64,000 nucleotides of DNA. Origin: Teichococcus aestuarii (lineage in GTDB: Bacteria > Pseudomonadota > Alphaproteobacteria > Acetobacterales > Acetobacteraceae). This document shows, piece by piece, positions 34,210-43,304 of the stretch. The stretch spans positions 1-64,000 of the forward strand of contig NZ_PDOA01000004.1 in NCBI RefSeq assembly GCF_003116135.1, read 5' to 3'. Below the pieces are notes generated by a model. That model saw only the letters and a program-made list of their open reading frames with translations. It had not been told where the DNA came from and made no database searches. Position 1 is the stretch's first letter. Every line of letters begins with the position of its first letter. A program made the position numbers and the translations under genes.

Positions 34210-36578
34210 CCGCGCTGCTGGCCGAGGCGGCGCCCCGGGGTGCCGCCGCCTGCGCCCATTGCGGCGCGCCCCTGCCGGAGGGGGCGGCGCGCTTCTGCTG
34301 CGCCGGCTGCGCGGGCGCGCACGCGCTGGTCTCCGGCCTCGGCCTCGATGCCTTCTACCGCCGGCAGGAGACCGCCGCCGGCACGCTGCGCCCGGCGGAG
34401 GCCCCGCCCGAGACGGATTTCGCCGCCCTCGCCCTGCCCGGGCGCGGCGGCACCCACACGCTGGAGCTGGTGGTCTCCGGCCTCACCTGCGGCGCCTGCG
34501 TCTGGCTGCTGGAGCAGGCGCTGGCGCAGGAGCCGGACGTGCTGCGCGCCCGCGCCAGCCTCTCCGCCCGCCGGCTCACCCTGGAATGGCGGGGCGGGGC
34601 GGCGCGCGCCAACGCGCTGGTGGCGCTGATCGCCCGGCTCGGCTTCCGCGCCGCGCCCTGGTCCCCCGCCTGCCTGCGCGCCACCGAGGATGCGGAGGGG
34701 CGGGCGCTGCTGCGCGCGCTCGGCATCGCCGCCTTCGGCATGATGAACGTCATGCTGGTCTCGGTGGCGGTCTGGGCCGGCACCGACATGGGCGAGGCCA
34801 CGCGCCACCTGATGCACTGGCTGGCGGCGCTCATCGGCCTGCCGGTGGTGCTGGTGGCGGGCATGCCCTTCTACCGCTCCGCCTGGCGCTCGGTGCGGGC
34901 GGGGCGGCCGAACATGGACCTCGCCGTCTCGCTCGGCATCCTCGCCACCACGGCGATGAGCCTGTCCGAGACGCTGCGCAACGGCGACTACACCTGGTTC
35001 GACGGTGCCACCGCCCTGCTGGCGCTGCTGCTGGCGGGCCGGGTGCTGGACCGCGCCGCGCGCCGCCGCGCCCGCCAGGCGGTGGCCGAGCTGCTGGCGC
35101 TGCAGGAGGGCACGGTGCAGCGGCTCTGCTCGTCGGGGGTGGCGGAGTCCTGCCCCGCCGCCGCCATCCGCGCCGGCGACCGCATCCTGCTGGCGCGCGG
35201 CGAGCGGCTGCGGCTGGACGGGGTGGTGGATAGCCCCGAGGCGCTGGTCGACACCGCCGCCACCTCCGGCGAGAGCCTGCCGCGCCTGCTGCGCCGGGAC
35301 GAGGCCCTGGCCGCCGGCGCGGTGAATCTCGGCGACCCCTTCGTGCTGCGCGTCACCGCCGCGCTGGCCGACGGCTCGCTCGCCGCCATGGCGCGGCTGC
35401 TGGAGCGGGCGGAGCAGGCGCGCGGCCGCTTCGTCTCCATCGCCGACAAGGCGGCGCGCTTCTACGTGCCGGCGGCGCATGCGGTGGCGTTGGCCACCTT
35501 CCTCGGCTGGTGGCTGTGGGTGGGCGTCTCCTGGCAGGCGGCGCTGGTGCCGGCCGTCGCCGCGTTGATCATCACCTGCCCCTGCGGCCTCGCCATCGCC
35601 GTGCCGGCGGTGCAGGTGGCGGCGAGCGGCGCGCTGTTCCGCCGCGGCGTGCTGGTGGCCTCGGCCACCGCGCTGGAGCGGCTGGCCGGCGCCGGCCATG
35701 TGGTGCTCGACAAGACCGGCACGCTGACCGAAGGCCGCCCCGTGCTGCTGGAGGAGCCGGGCCGGCCCCCCTCGGCGCTGCGCGAGGCGGCGGCGCTGGC
35801 GCGGGCCTCGCGCCACCCGCTGGCGCGCGCGCTGGTGGCGGCCTGCCCCGATGCGCCCGCCGCGCCGGAGGGCGTGGTGGAGGTGCCGGGCCAGGGCCTC
35901 CGCCTCGCCGGTGCGCAGGGGGGCGGGCCGGAGGGCGAGACGCGCCTCGGCAGCGCCCCCTTCATCGGCCTGCCGCAGGAGGATGAGGGGCTGACGCTGT
36001 GGCTGGCGCGCCCCGGCCTCTCCCCCGTGCCCTTCCGCTTCGCCGACCGGCTGCGGGAGGATGCCGCCCCCGCCGTGGCGGCGCTGCGGGAGCTGGGGCT
36101 GGAGGCCGAGCTGCTCTCGGGCGACGCGCCGCCGGCGGTGGAGGCCGCCGCCCACGCCGCCGGCATCGGGCCGTGGCAGGCGCGCGCCACGCCGGAGGGC
36201 AAGGCGGAGCGCATCGCCGCGCTGAGCGTGGCCGGGCACCGGCCGCTGATGGTGGGGGATGGCATCAACGACGCCGCCGCCCTGGCGCTGGCGCATGTCT
36301 CGGCCACGCCGCAGGGCGCCACCGACCTGGCGCAGGGCGCGGCCGACCTGGTGCTGCGCGGGGAAGGGCTGGGGGCGCTGCCCTACGCCATCCGCGTGGC
36401 GCGGCGGGCGCAGCGCCTGGCGCGGCAGAATATCGCCTTCAGCTTGATCTACAACATGGTCGCGGTGCCCTGCGCGGTGCTGGGATACGCCACGCCGCTG
36501 ATCGCGGCGCTGGTGATGGCCTCCTCCTCCATCATCGTCATCCTCAATGCGCTGCGCGCCGGGAAGGTGAAGGCATGA
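34206..36578 (+). CDS. ccoI: P1B-type copper-exporting ATPase CcoI (FixI)
   Basis: The 790-residue ATPase supplies copper for cbb3 assembly. In order: an N-terminal Cys-rich segment (CAHCGAPL and CCAGCAGAH), a heavy-metal domain with GLTCGACVWLLE, membrane helices, the actuator motif SGES (usually TGES), the channel motif CPCGLA, the phosphorylation site DKTGTLT and the hinge GDGINDAAAL. The single Thr-to-Ser change in the actuator is conservative. Overlapping starts and stops link it to ccoH and ccoS. Confidence 0.97.
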   Translation: MTALLAEAAPRGAAACAHCGAPLPEGAARFCCAGCAGAHALVSGLGLDAFYRRQETAAGTLRPAEAPPETDFAALALPGRGGTHTLELVVSGLTCGACVWLLEQALAQEPDVLRARASLSARRLTLEWRGGAARANALVALIARLGFRAAPWSPACLRATEDAEGRALLRALGIAAFGMMNVMLVSVAVWAGTDMGEATRHLMHWLAALIGLPVVLVAGMPFYRSAWRSVRAGRPNMDLAVSLGILATTAMSLSETLRNGDYTWFDGATALLALLLAGRVLDRAARRRARQAVAELLALQEGTVQRLCSSGVAESCPAAAIRAGDRILLARGERLRLDGVVDSPEALVDTAATSGESLPRLLRRDEALAAGAVNLGDPFVLRVTAALADGSLAAMARLLERAEQARGRFVSIADKAARFYVPAAHAVALATFLGWWLWVGVSWQAALVPAVAALIITCPCGLAIAVPAVQVAASGALFRRGVLVASATALERLAGAGHVVLDKTGTLTEGRPVLLEEPGRPPSALREAAALARASRHPLARALVAACPDAPAAPEGVVEVPGQGLRLAGAQGGGPEGETRLGSAPFIGLPQEDEGLTLWLARPGLSPVPFRFADRLREDAAPAVAALRELGLEAELLSGDAPPAVEAAAHAAGIGPWQARATPEGKAERIAALSVAGHRPLMVGDGINDAAALALAHVSATPQGATDLAQGAADLVLRGEGLGALPYAIRVARRAQRLARQNIAFSLIYNMVAVPCAVLGYATPLIAALVMASSSIIVILNALRAGKVKA

Positions 36579-36739
36579 GTGCCCTGCTGCTGCTGGTGCC
36601 GCTGGCGCTGTTCCTGGGCGGCCTCGCCCTGCTGCTGTTCCTCTGGACGCTGCGCGCCCGCCAGTATGACGACCTGGACGGCGCCGCCGCCCGCATCCTC
36701 TACGACGACCTGCCCTCCAAGCCGCGAGACCCCCGATGA
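36575..36739 (+). CDS. ccoS: cbb3 oxidase maturation protein CcoS
   Basis: The 54-residue protein has one transmembrane helix (LLLLVPLALFLGGLALLLFL) followed by the FLWTLRARQYDDLDGAAARIL motif that defines CcoS. It is needed for cofactor insertion into CcoN. Start and stop overlap both neighbours by ATGA. Confidence 0.95.
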   Translation: MSALLLLVPLALFLGGLALLLFLWTLRARQYDDLDGAAARILYDDLPSKPRDPR

Positions 36740-36921
36740 GCCCCACCCGCATCTTCTTCCTGCTGTTCTCGGCGCTGATCGCCCTTACCGGCCTGCTGGC
36801 CGCCGGCGCCTCGGTGGACGGGCCGCTGACCCTGTTCGGCCTCGGCCTGTTCCTGTTCGGGGTGTTCTTCGCCCTGTTCCTGGTCAAGCGCACCTATGAC
36901 GAGGCGGAAGATCTGGGCTGA
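36736..36921 (+). CDS. small membrane protein at the end of the cbb3 operon
   Basis: The 61-residue protein has two hydrophobic segments (IFFLLFSALIALTGLLAAGA and LTLFGLGLFLFGVFFALFLV) and a short acidic tail. I do not recognise a named family. Its start overlaps the ccoS stop (ATGA), so it is translated with the assembly genes. A role in oxidase assembly or as a small accessory subunit is inference from position only. Confidence 0.75.
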   Translation: MSPTRIFFLLFSALIALTGLLAAGASVDGPLTLFGLGLFLFGVFFALFLVKRTYDEAEDLG

Positions 36922-36993
36922 GGCGCGCGGCTTCCCGGCCGCCACCGCCGGCCAGGACACGGCGGGAGAAGGGGGACCTTCGAGAAGCCCCCC

Positions 36994-37020
36994 GCGGCCA
37001 TGCCCCTGTGGCATGGCCGC
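36994..37020 (+). terminator. hairpin after the cbb3 operon
   Basis: GCGGCCATGCC (36994-37004) pairs perfectly with 37010-37020 around CCTGT. It lies 73 bp after the last operon gene and 130 bp before thrS. The downstream run is C-rich, not T-rich, so it may be a processing hairpin or a weak terminator. The rest of the 228-bp gap shows nothing else clear. Confidence 0.5.
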
Positions 37021-37149
37021 CTCCCTTCCCCCCGGGGCGGCGCGGCAGCGGCCTTCACCCCATATCAACCCATTAGCCGTTGACGCGCTGCGCCTGCGCC
37101 CTCATGGTCCGGCGCCCTTTTTCCACCAGCTTCTGGGAATGGATTTCCG

Positions 37150-39105
37150 ATGCCTGCGATCACGCTGCCCGACCAGTCCGTCCGCGTCTTCGACGAGGCG
37201 GTGACGGGCACCACCGTGGCCGCCGCCATCGGGCCCGGCCTCGCCAAGGCGGCGCTGGCCATGCAGGTCGATGGCGTGCTGCGCGACCTCTCCCACCGCA
37301 TCGAGTCCGACGCCGCCGTGCGCTTCATCACGCGGCGCGACCCCGAGGCGCTGGAGATGATCCGCCACGACGCCGCGCATGTGCTGGCGGAAGCCGTGCA
37401 GGAGCTCTACCCCGGCACGCAGGTGACGATCGGCCCCGCCATCGAGGGCGGCTTCTACTACGACTTCGCCCGCAACGAGCCCTTCACGCCCGAGGACTTC
37501 CCGGCGATCGAGGCGAAGATGCGGGAGATCATCTCGCGGAACGCCGCCTTCGTGCGCGAGGAATGGCCGCGCGAGGAGGCGATCGCCTTCTTCGAGGCCA
37601 AGGGCGAGCGCTACAAGGCCGAGCTGATCCGCGACCTGCCGGTGGAGGTGCCGATCAGCATCTACCGCCAGGGCGAGTGGCTCGACCTCTGCCGCGGCCC
37701 GCACATGCGGAGCACGGGCGATATCGGCTCCGCCTTCAAGCTGATGAAGGTGGCCGGCGCCTACTGGCGGGGCGACCACCGCAACGCCATGCTCAGCCGC
37801 ATCTACGCCACCGCCTGGCGCGACCAGAAGGAGCTGGACGCCCACCTGCACCAGCTGGAGGAGGCGGAGCGCCGCGACCACCGCAAGATCGGCAAGGAGA
37901 TGGGCCTGTTCCACCTCCAGGAGGAGGCGGTGGGCAGCATCTTCTGGCACCCCAAGGGCTGGCGCCTCTACAGCCGGGTGCAGGACTACATGCGCCGCCG
38001 GCTGGACGCCGCCCTCTACCAGGAGGTGCGCACGCCGCAGCTGGTGGACCGCAAGCTGTGGGAGGCCTCCGGCCACTGGGAGAAGTTCCGCGAGAACATG
38101 TTCCTGGCGACCGTGGACGACGAGTCCGAGAAGGACCGCCTGCTGGCGCTGAAGCCGATGAACTGCCCCTGCCATGTGCAGATCTTCAACCAGGGCCTCC
38201 GCAGCTACCGCGAGCTGCCGCTGCGCATGGCCGAGTTCGGCGCCTGCCACCGCTACGAGCCCTCGGGCGCGCTGCACGGCATCATGCGCGTCCGCAGCTT
38301 CGTGCAGGACGACGCGCACATCTTCTGCTCGGAGGACCAGATCGCCGGCGAGACGGTGGAGTTCGTCGCGCTGCTCTCGGCGATCTACCGGGATTTCGGC
38401 TTCGAGAGCTTCCGCGTGAAGTTCTCCGACCGGCCGGAGAAGCGCGCCGGCGACGACGCCACCTGGGACCGCGCCGAGGGCGCGCTGAAGCAGGCCTGCG
38501 CCACCGCCGGCGTGGAGTACGAGCTGAACCCGGGGGAGGGCGCCTTCTACGGCCCGAAGCTGGAATTCGTCCTGCGCGACGCCATTGGCCGCGACTGGCA
38601 GTGCGGCACGCTGCAGGTGGATTTCGTGCTGCCCGAGCGGCTCGACGCCCAGTATGTGGGGGAGGATGGCAACCGCCACCGCCCCGTCATGCTGCACCGC
38701 GCCATCCTCGGCTCCTTCGAGCGCTTCCTCGGCATCCTGATCGAGGAGCATGCCGGGCGCTTCCCGCTCTGGCTGGCGCCCGTCCAGGTGGCGGTGGCCA
38801 CCATCGTCGACGAGGCGGCGCCCTTCGCCCGCCAGGTGGCCGCCGCGCTGCAGAAGGCCGGGCTTGCGGTGGAGCTGGATCTGCGCAATGAAAAGATCAA
38901 CCGCAAGGTCGTCGACCATATCGACCAGCGCGTGCCCGTGCTGGCCGTGATCGGCCGGCGCGAGGCGGAGGAGGGCAAGGTGGTGCTGCGCCGCCTGCCC
39001 GGGCGCGAGCAGGTGACGCTGACGCTGCAGGAGGCCGTGGCCACCCTTGCGGCGGAGGCAACGCCTCCCGATCTGAAAGAGCAGGCAATGGTTGCAGCAG
39101 CGTGA
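37150..39105 (+). CDS. thrS: threonyl-tRNA synthetase
   Basis: The 651-residue class II synthetase charges tRNA-Thr. In order: N-terminal TGS domain (residues 1-61), editing domain with [17 protein letters not shown] and CRGPH, catalytic core with zinc ligands in [10 protein letters not shown], motif 2 [17 protein letters not shown], the second-half [13 protein letters not shown] and motif 3 [13 protein letters not shown], then the anticodon-binding domain from LAPVQVAV. Length is normal. It is followed by infC after 53 bp, a conserved pairing in proteobacteria. Confidence 0.98.
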   Translation: MPAITLPDQSVRVFDEAVTGTTVAAAIGPGLAKAALAMQVDGVLRDLSHRIESDAAVRFITRRDPEALEMIRHDAAHVLAEAVQELYPGTQVTIGPAIEGGFYYDFARNEPFTPEDFPAIEAKMREIISRNAAFVREEWPREEAIAFFEAKGERYKAELIRDLPVEVPISIYRQGEWLDLCRGPHMRSTGDIGSAFKLMKVAGAYWRGDHRNAMLSRIYATAWRDQKELDAHLHQLEEAERRDHRKIGKEMGLFHLQEEAVGSIFWHPKGWRLYSRVQDYMRRRLDAALYQEVRTPQLVDRKLWEASGHWEKFRENMFLATVDDESEKDRLLALKPMNCPCHVQIFNQGLRSYRELPLRMAEFGACHRYEPSGALHGIMRVRSFVQDDAHIFCSEDQIAGETVEFVALLSAIYRDFGFESFRVKFSDRPEKRAGDDATWDRAEGALKQACATAGVEYELNPGEGAFYGPKLEFVLRDAIGRDWQCGTLQVDFVLPERLDAQYVGEDGNRHRPVMLHRAILGSFERFLGILIEEHAGRFPLWLAPVQVAVATIVDEAAPFARQVAAALQKAGLAVELDLRNEKINRKVVDHIDQRVPVLAVIGRREAEEGKVVLRRLPGREQVTLTLQEAVATLAAEATPPDLKEQAMVAAA

Positions 39106-39158
39106 CTGCTGCACCATAAGACTCACCCAAAGCGTTTCAACAGCGACAGGAGCCGACT

Positions 39159-39698
39159 CTGGCCCGAGGCCCTATTCCGAACCAATTGCCCGCCCGCGAC
39201 GGACCGCGTGTGAACGAGGATATCCGCGTTCCGCAGGTGCGCCTGATCGACCAGGACGGCGAGATGCTCGGCGTGATGAGCGCGCGCGAAGCCCTGCTGC
39301 GCGCCTATGAGCTGGGCATGGATCTCCTGGAGATTAGCCCCAACGCCGTGCCGCCGGTCTGCAAGATCACCGACTACGGCAAGTACAAGTACGAGCAGCA
39401 GAAGAAGGCCAACGAGGCCCGCAAGAAGCAGAAGATCGTCGAGATCAAGGAAATCAAGGTTCGCCCGAACATTGATGACCATGATTACGACGTGAAGATG
39501 CGCGCGGCCAAGTCCTTCATCGAGGAAGGCGACAAGGTGAAGGTCACCCTGCGCTTCCGTGGCCGCGAGATGGCCCACCAGGACCTGGGCGTGAAGGTTC
39601 TGGAGCGCATCCGCACCGAGCTGGCCGAGCTGGCCAAGGTCGAGCAGATGCCGCGCCTCGAGAACCGCCAGATGATCATGGTGCTGGCGCCGCGCTGA
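39159..39698 (+). CDS. infC: translation initiation factor IF-3, apparent CTG start
   Basis: IF-3 binds the 30S subunit and checks start codon and initiator tRNA. The 179-residue product has the N-domain [15 protein letters not shown], the linker [17 protein letters not shown] and the C-domain with [25 protein letters not shown]-type sequence and FRGREMAH. The frame contains no ATG at the expected position. A perfect AGGAG at 39148-39152 stands six bases before CTG at 39159, giving (M)[18 protein letters not shown], which has the normal IF-3 leader. infC uses non-AUG starts for self-regulation in many bacteria. A TTG at 39186 is the alternative, but has no such site. Confidence 0.92.
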   Translation: MARGPIPNQLPARDGPRVNEDIRVPQVRLIDQDGEMLGVMSAREALLRAYELGMDLLEISPNAVPPVCKITDYGKYKYEQQKKANEARKKQKIVEIKEIKVRPNIDDHDYDVKMRAAKSFIEEGDKVKVTLRFRGREMAHQDLGVKVLERIRTELAELAKVEQMPRLENRQMIMVLAPR

Positions 39699-39744
39699 GC
39701 GGCCCGCGCCCCATCCGAGCCGCCGGCCTTGTGCCGTCGCGAAG

Positions 39745-39776
39745 GCCCAGGGACATCGCCCCTGGGCTTTTTTTTT
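39745..39776 (+). terminator. Rho-independent terminator after infC
   Basis: GCCCAGGG (39745-39752) pairs with CCCTGGGC (39760-39767) across a 7-nt loop and is followed by nine T. It is a textbook intrinsic terminator 47 bp after infC. The rpmI and rplT genes that often follow infC are therefore not part of this transcript. Confidence 0.93.
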
Positions 39777-39801
39777 GCGCCCGGCCTTCCCCGTGCCCCC
39801 G

Positions 39802-40524
39802 TCAGCGGCGCGGGAAGCGCAGATCCAGCCCGCGCGCGCGCCAGCCGGCCTCGATCATCGCCTTGTCGATCAGCCCGGACGGGTCGGCCTTGCGCGGCGC
39901 GGTGGCCAGGCCCGGCGCCCGCTCCCGCCGCCAGACGCCGAGCAGGCGGCGCAGCTCCACCAGCGGCTCCGGATGGTCGTCCACCCGCAGGTCGATGTCG
40001 GGGAAGTCCTCCGTCGTCACCAGCTTCATGGCGGCCGATTGCCGGCCGCGCCGGTCGCCGCCCGCGGCCTCGCCGGCATCGAGCGCCAGCACCAGCCGCT
40101 CGGGCAGCAGCAGCCCGGTGCCGGCGCGGAAGGTGGCCGCCGTCTCCCCCACCACGGCCGGGTTGGCCAGCATGTTGCCGGCCACGCTGAAGCCGGGGCC
40201 GGATTGCGAGCCGGCCCATTCCACGCAGCTCTCGCCGGTCCAGGCGGCGGTGCGGCCCTGGCGGTCCACGGCGTGGATCTGGCGCAGCGCGCGGCCGTCG
40301 TCGCCGGCCAGCGCGCCCTCGATGGCGGCGGCGGGGGAGAGGCCGCGCGCCATGCCGTCCAGCACCGCCGGGCCGAGGTAGCGGTTGGTGAAGGACTGGG
40401 TCGAGACCGCGCCCACCCCCGCCCGCACATAGGGGCAGGAGGCACCGACCGCGAAGGCGCAGGTGGTGACGGCCACGGCGAAGGCGCCGGTTGCGGGATC
40501 GTGCGCCACGATCGACCAGGTCAT
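39802..40524 (-). CDS. DUF1028 (Ntn-hydrolase-like) protein
   Basis: The 240-residue protein matches DUF1028: [20 protein letters not shown] at the N-terminus, [38 protein letters not shown], and [15 protein letters not shown]. The fold is predicted to be an Ntn hydrolase, with Thr2/Ser4 near the N-terminus as possible nucleophile after Met removal. The substrate is unknown; family members often accompany peptide and amide transport genes. The C-terminal 60 residues ([19 protein letters not shown]) form the putative peptidoglycan-binding-like tail seen in longer members. Confidence 0.83.
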   Translation of the reverse strand: MTWSIVAHDPATGAFAVAVTTCAFAVGASCPYVRAGVGAVSTQSFTNRYLGPAVLDGMARGLSPAAAIEGALAGDDGRALRQIHAVDRQGRTAAWTGESCVEWAGSQSGPGFSVAGNMLANPAVVGETAATFRAGTGLLLPERLVLALDAGEAAGGDRRGRQSAAMKLVTTEDFPDIDLRVDDHPEPLVELRRLLGVWRRERAPGLATAPRKADPSGLIDKAMIEAGWRARGLDLRFPRR

Positions 40525-40596
40525 TGGAGTTGTCGTCCCGTTGGAAAGTTCGCTTCCCAGCGTGGCGGCGGGCCCGCCGCCGATCAAGGGGCGGCC

Positions 40597-40615
40597 CGGC
40601 ACCATATCGGTGCCG
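40597..40615. promoter_or_regulatory. palindrome in the DUF1028-guaA gap
   Basis: CGGCACC and GGTGCCG flank ATATC, a perfect 7-bp inverted repeat 61 bp before guaA. It may be an operator or leader hairpin. No known guaA riboswitch is recognisable. Confidence 0.3.
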
Positions 40616-40675
40616 CAACCCTGCCGCGCCGCGCAAGAGCCTTGCCTCGGCGGTGCGGTTGTGGTGGAAGCCGGC

Positions 40676-42238
40676 ATGGCCGACCTCTCCTCCCACGACC
40701 GCATCCTCATCCTCGATTTCGGCAGCCAGGTGACGCAGCTGATCGCGCGCCGGGTGCGGGAATCGGGCGTCTATTGCGAGATCTGGCCGTTCACGGCCGA
40801 TGCCGCGCGCATCCAGGGCTTCGCCCCGAAGGGGATCATCCTCTCGGGCGGCCCGGCCAGCACCGTGGACGAGGGCAGCCCGCGCGCGCCGCAGGTGGTG
40901 TTCGAGATGGACATCCCCGTGCTCGGCATCTGCTACGGCCAGCAGACCATGTGCATGCAGCTCGGCGGGCTGGTCGAGAAGAGCGACCACCAGGAATACG
41001 GCCGCGCCTATGTCGAGGTGCAGGAGGATTGCGCGCTGACCCAGGGCCTCTGGTCCCCCGGCGCGCGCGAGCAGGTGTGGATGAGCCATGGCGACCGCGT
41101 GGCGCGGCTGCCGGAGGGGTTCCGCATCGTCGCCACCAGCCCCGGCGCGCCCTATGCCATGGTGGCCGATGACAGCCGCCACTTCTACGGCATCCAGTTC
41201 CACCCCGAGGTGGTGCACACGCCGCACGGCACCCAGCTGCTGCGCAACTTCACCCACGAGGTGTGCGGCTGCCAGGGCGACTGGACCATGGCCGCCTTCC
41301 GCGCCGAGGCCATCGCCCGCATCCGCGCCCAGGTGGGGGACGGCAAGGTGGTGTGCGGCCTCTCGGGCGGCGTCGATTCCTCCGTCGCCGCCGTGCTGAT
41401 CCACGAGGCGATCGGCGACCAGCTCACCTGCATCTATGTCGACCACGGCGTGATGCGCGCCGGCGAGACCGAGCAGGTGGTGCAGACCTTCCGCGACCGC
41501 TTCAACATCAAGCTGGTGCACCGCGACGCCTCCGACCTGTTCCTCGGCCAGCTCGCCGGCGTCACCGACCCCGAGCTGAAGCGCAAGACCATCGGCCGGC
41601 TGTTCATCGAGGTGTTCGAGGAGGAGCAGGAGAAGATCGGCGGCGCCGACTTCCTGGCCCAGGGCACGCTCTACCCGGACGTGATCGAGAGCGTCTCGGC
41701 CACCGGCGGCCCCTCCGTCACCATCAAGTCGCACCACAATGTGGGCGGCCTGCCGGAGGACATGCGGATGCGGCTGGTCGAGCCGCTGCGCGACCTGTTC
41801 AAGGACGAGGTGCGCGCGCTCGGCCGGGAGCTGGGCATGCCGGAGGAGATCGTCGGCCGCCACCCCTTCCCGGGGCCGGGGCTGGCCATCCGCATCCCCG
41901 GCGAGGTGACGCGCGAGAAGGTGCAGATCCTGCAGAAGGCGGACAGCATCTATCTGGAGGAGATCCGCGCCGCCGGGCTGTACGACGCCATCTGGCAGGC
42001 CTTCACCGTGCTGCTGCCGGTGCGCACCGTGGGCGTGATGGGCGACGGCCGCACCTATGACAGCGCCTGCGCGCTGCGCGCCGTGACCAGCACGGACGGC
42101 ATGACGGCCGATGTCTACCCCTTCACCATGGAGTTCCTGACGCGGGTGGCGGGGCGCATCGTCAACGAGGTGCGCGGCATCAACCGCGTCACCTACGACA
42201 TCACCAGCAAGCCCCCCGGCACCATCGAGTGGGAGTGA
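40676..42238 (+). CDS. guaA: GMP synthase (glutamine-hydrolysing)
   Basis: GuaA converts XMP to GMP with glutamine and ATP. The 520-residue protein has an N-terminal class I glutaminase domain with the nucleophile in GICYGQQTM and the His/Glu pair in FHPEVVHT, then the ATP pyrophosphatase domain with the PP-loop [13 protein letters not shown], and the dimerisation domain ending in [13 protein letters not shown]. The ATG at 40676 gives the standard length. It is monocistronic and ends at a palindromic hairpin. Confidence 0.98.
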   Translation: MADLSSHDRILILDFGSQVTQLIARRVRESGVYCEIWPFTADAARIQGFAPKGIILSGGPASTVDEGSPRAPQVVFEMDIPVLGICYGQQTMCMQLGGLVEKSDHQEYGRAYVEVQEDCALTQGLWSPGAREQVWMSHGDRVARLPEGFRIVATSPGAPYAMVADDSRHFYGIQFHPEVVHTPHGTQLLRNFTHEVCGCQGDWTMAAFRAEAIARIRAQVGDGKVVCGLSGGVDSSVAAVLIHEAIGDQLTCIYVDHGVMRAGETEQVVQTFRDRFNIKLVHRDASDLFLGQLAGVTDPELKRKTIGRLFIEVFEEEQEKIGGADFLAQGTLYPDVIESVSATGGPSVTIKSHHNVGGLPEDMRMRLVEPLRDLFKDEVRALGRELGMPEEIVGRHPFPGPGLAIRIPGEVTREKVQILQKADSIYLEEIRAAGLYDAIWQAFTVLLPVRTVGVMGDGRTYDSACALRAVTSTDGMTADVYPFTMEFLTRVAGRIVNEVRGINRVTYDITSKPPGTIEWE

Positions 42239-42243
42239 GCGGC

Positions 42244-42263
42244 GCGGGGGCCTGAGCCCCCGC
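42244..42263. terminator. bidirectional hairpin between guaA and a LysR gene
   Basis: GCGGGGGC (42244-42251) pairs with GCCCCCGC (42256-42263) around CTGA. The genes on both sides converge here. It lacks a T tract. Confidence 0.5.
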
Positions 42264-42270
42264 CCGCAGC

Positions 42271-43158
42271 TCAGCCGCCCCCGGCCAGCGCTCGCAGCAG
42301 GATGTCCCGCGCGAAGGCGACGCGCGGGTGCCGCAGCGCCGCCCGCGCCCAGACGAGGTAGAACTGGTTGCGCGGCACCTCCCGCGGCGCCGGGATCTCG
42401 GCCAGGCTGCCATCCCCGCGCTGCTCCCGCGTCAGGTAGCCGGGCAGCACGGACCAGCCGATGCCGGCGCAGAGGCTGGCGCGCAGCACTCGCAGGTCCG
42501 GCACCGTCACCGCCGGCAGCCGCTCCAGCACGATGTCGTTCGCCTCGAGCCAGCTGCGCAGCAGCGGGCGGTCGAGGTCGTAGGCGAGGTGGGGCACCGC
42601 CGCCAGCCCCTCGCGCAGCGTCGCCGCGGCGGCGATCCGCGCGGCGATGGCGGGCGCCGCCACGGCGCGCAGGTTCTCCTCGCCCACCCCCTGGCAGGCG
42701 AGGCGCGGATCCTCGGGCAGCGAGGCCGTCAGCCCGAGATGGACGCGGCCATCGAGCAGCATCTCGTACAGCGCCGCGCGGCCGCCGATATGCAGCCGCA
42801 GGTCCAGCCCGGCCTCCACCAGCGGCCCGAGGCGCGGCGCGACATGCTCGCCCAGATAGTCGGAGGGTGCTGCGATGTGGACGGTGCCCGACAGCCGCGC
42901 CGAGCGGGCGCGCGCCGTGGCCAGCGCCGCCTCCGCCGTATCCAGGCTGTTCCCAAGCGCGGCGGCGAGGTCGTCGGCGATCGCGGTCGGCTGTACGCCG
43001 CGCGGGCGCCGCTCGAACAGCCGGTGCGAGAGCTGCGCCTCCAGCGACGCCACGTGCTGCGACACCGCCGGCTGGCTCAGGCCGAGGGCGCGCGCCGCGC
43101 CGCTGAGCGAGCGGCGCCGGTAGACCTCGATGAAGGTGCGCAGCTGTGGCAGCGACAT
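42271..43158 (-). CDS. LysR-family transcriptional regulator
   Basis: The 295-residue regulator has an N-terminal HTH (FIEVYRRRSLSGAARALGLSQ, PAVSQHVASLEAQLSHRLFE) and a type 2 periplasmic-binding effector domain. It is divergent from a DJ-1/PfpI-family gene. A perfect 20-bp palindrome seven bases upstream of its start is a likely autoregulatory site. The presumed target is the PfpI-like gene. Confidence 0.93.
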   Translation of the reverse strand: MSLPQLRTFIEVYRRRSLSGAARALGLSQPAVSQHVASLEAQLSHRLFERRPRGVQPTAIADDLAAALGNSLDTAEAALATARARSARLSGTVHIAAPSDYLGEHVAPRLGPLVEAGLDLRLHIGGRAALYEMLLDGRVHLGLTASLPEDPRLACQGVGEENLRAVAAPAIAARIAAAATLREGLAAVPHLAYDLDRPLLRSWLEANDIVLERLPAVTVPDLRVLRASLCAGIGWSVLPGYLTREQRGDGSLAEIPAPREVPRNQFYLVWARAALRHPRVAFARDILLRALAGGG

Positions 43159-43164
43159 CGGGTT

Positions 43165-43184
43165 GCCATAAATGGATTTATGGC
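43165..43184. promoter_or_regulatory. 20-bp palindromic operator between LysR and DJ-1/PfpI genes
   Basis: GCCATAAAT and ATTTATGGC flank GG as a perfect inverted repeat. It is AT-rich in a GC-rich background and lies seven bases from the LysR start and 121 bp from the PfpI start. This position fits a LysR recognition site with autorepression. Confidence 0.65.
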
Positions 43185-43304
43185 GGCTCGCCAGTTTCCT
43201 GGGATTTGCTGATGCCCGGCCTGCCCCATCTGGACGGCACGGACAGGACGCGGCCGGCGCGCCGTCCGCGCCGGCACACCCCCCCGACAACAGGAGACAG
43301 AGCG

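Noticed and set aside
37080-37108. Promoter for thrS with TTGACG at 37080
   Set aside because: The -35 is good but the element at 17-bp spacing (CATGGT) is too weak to support a call.
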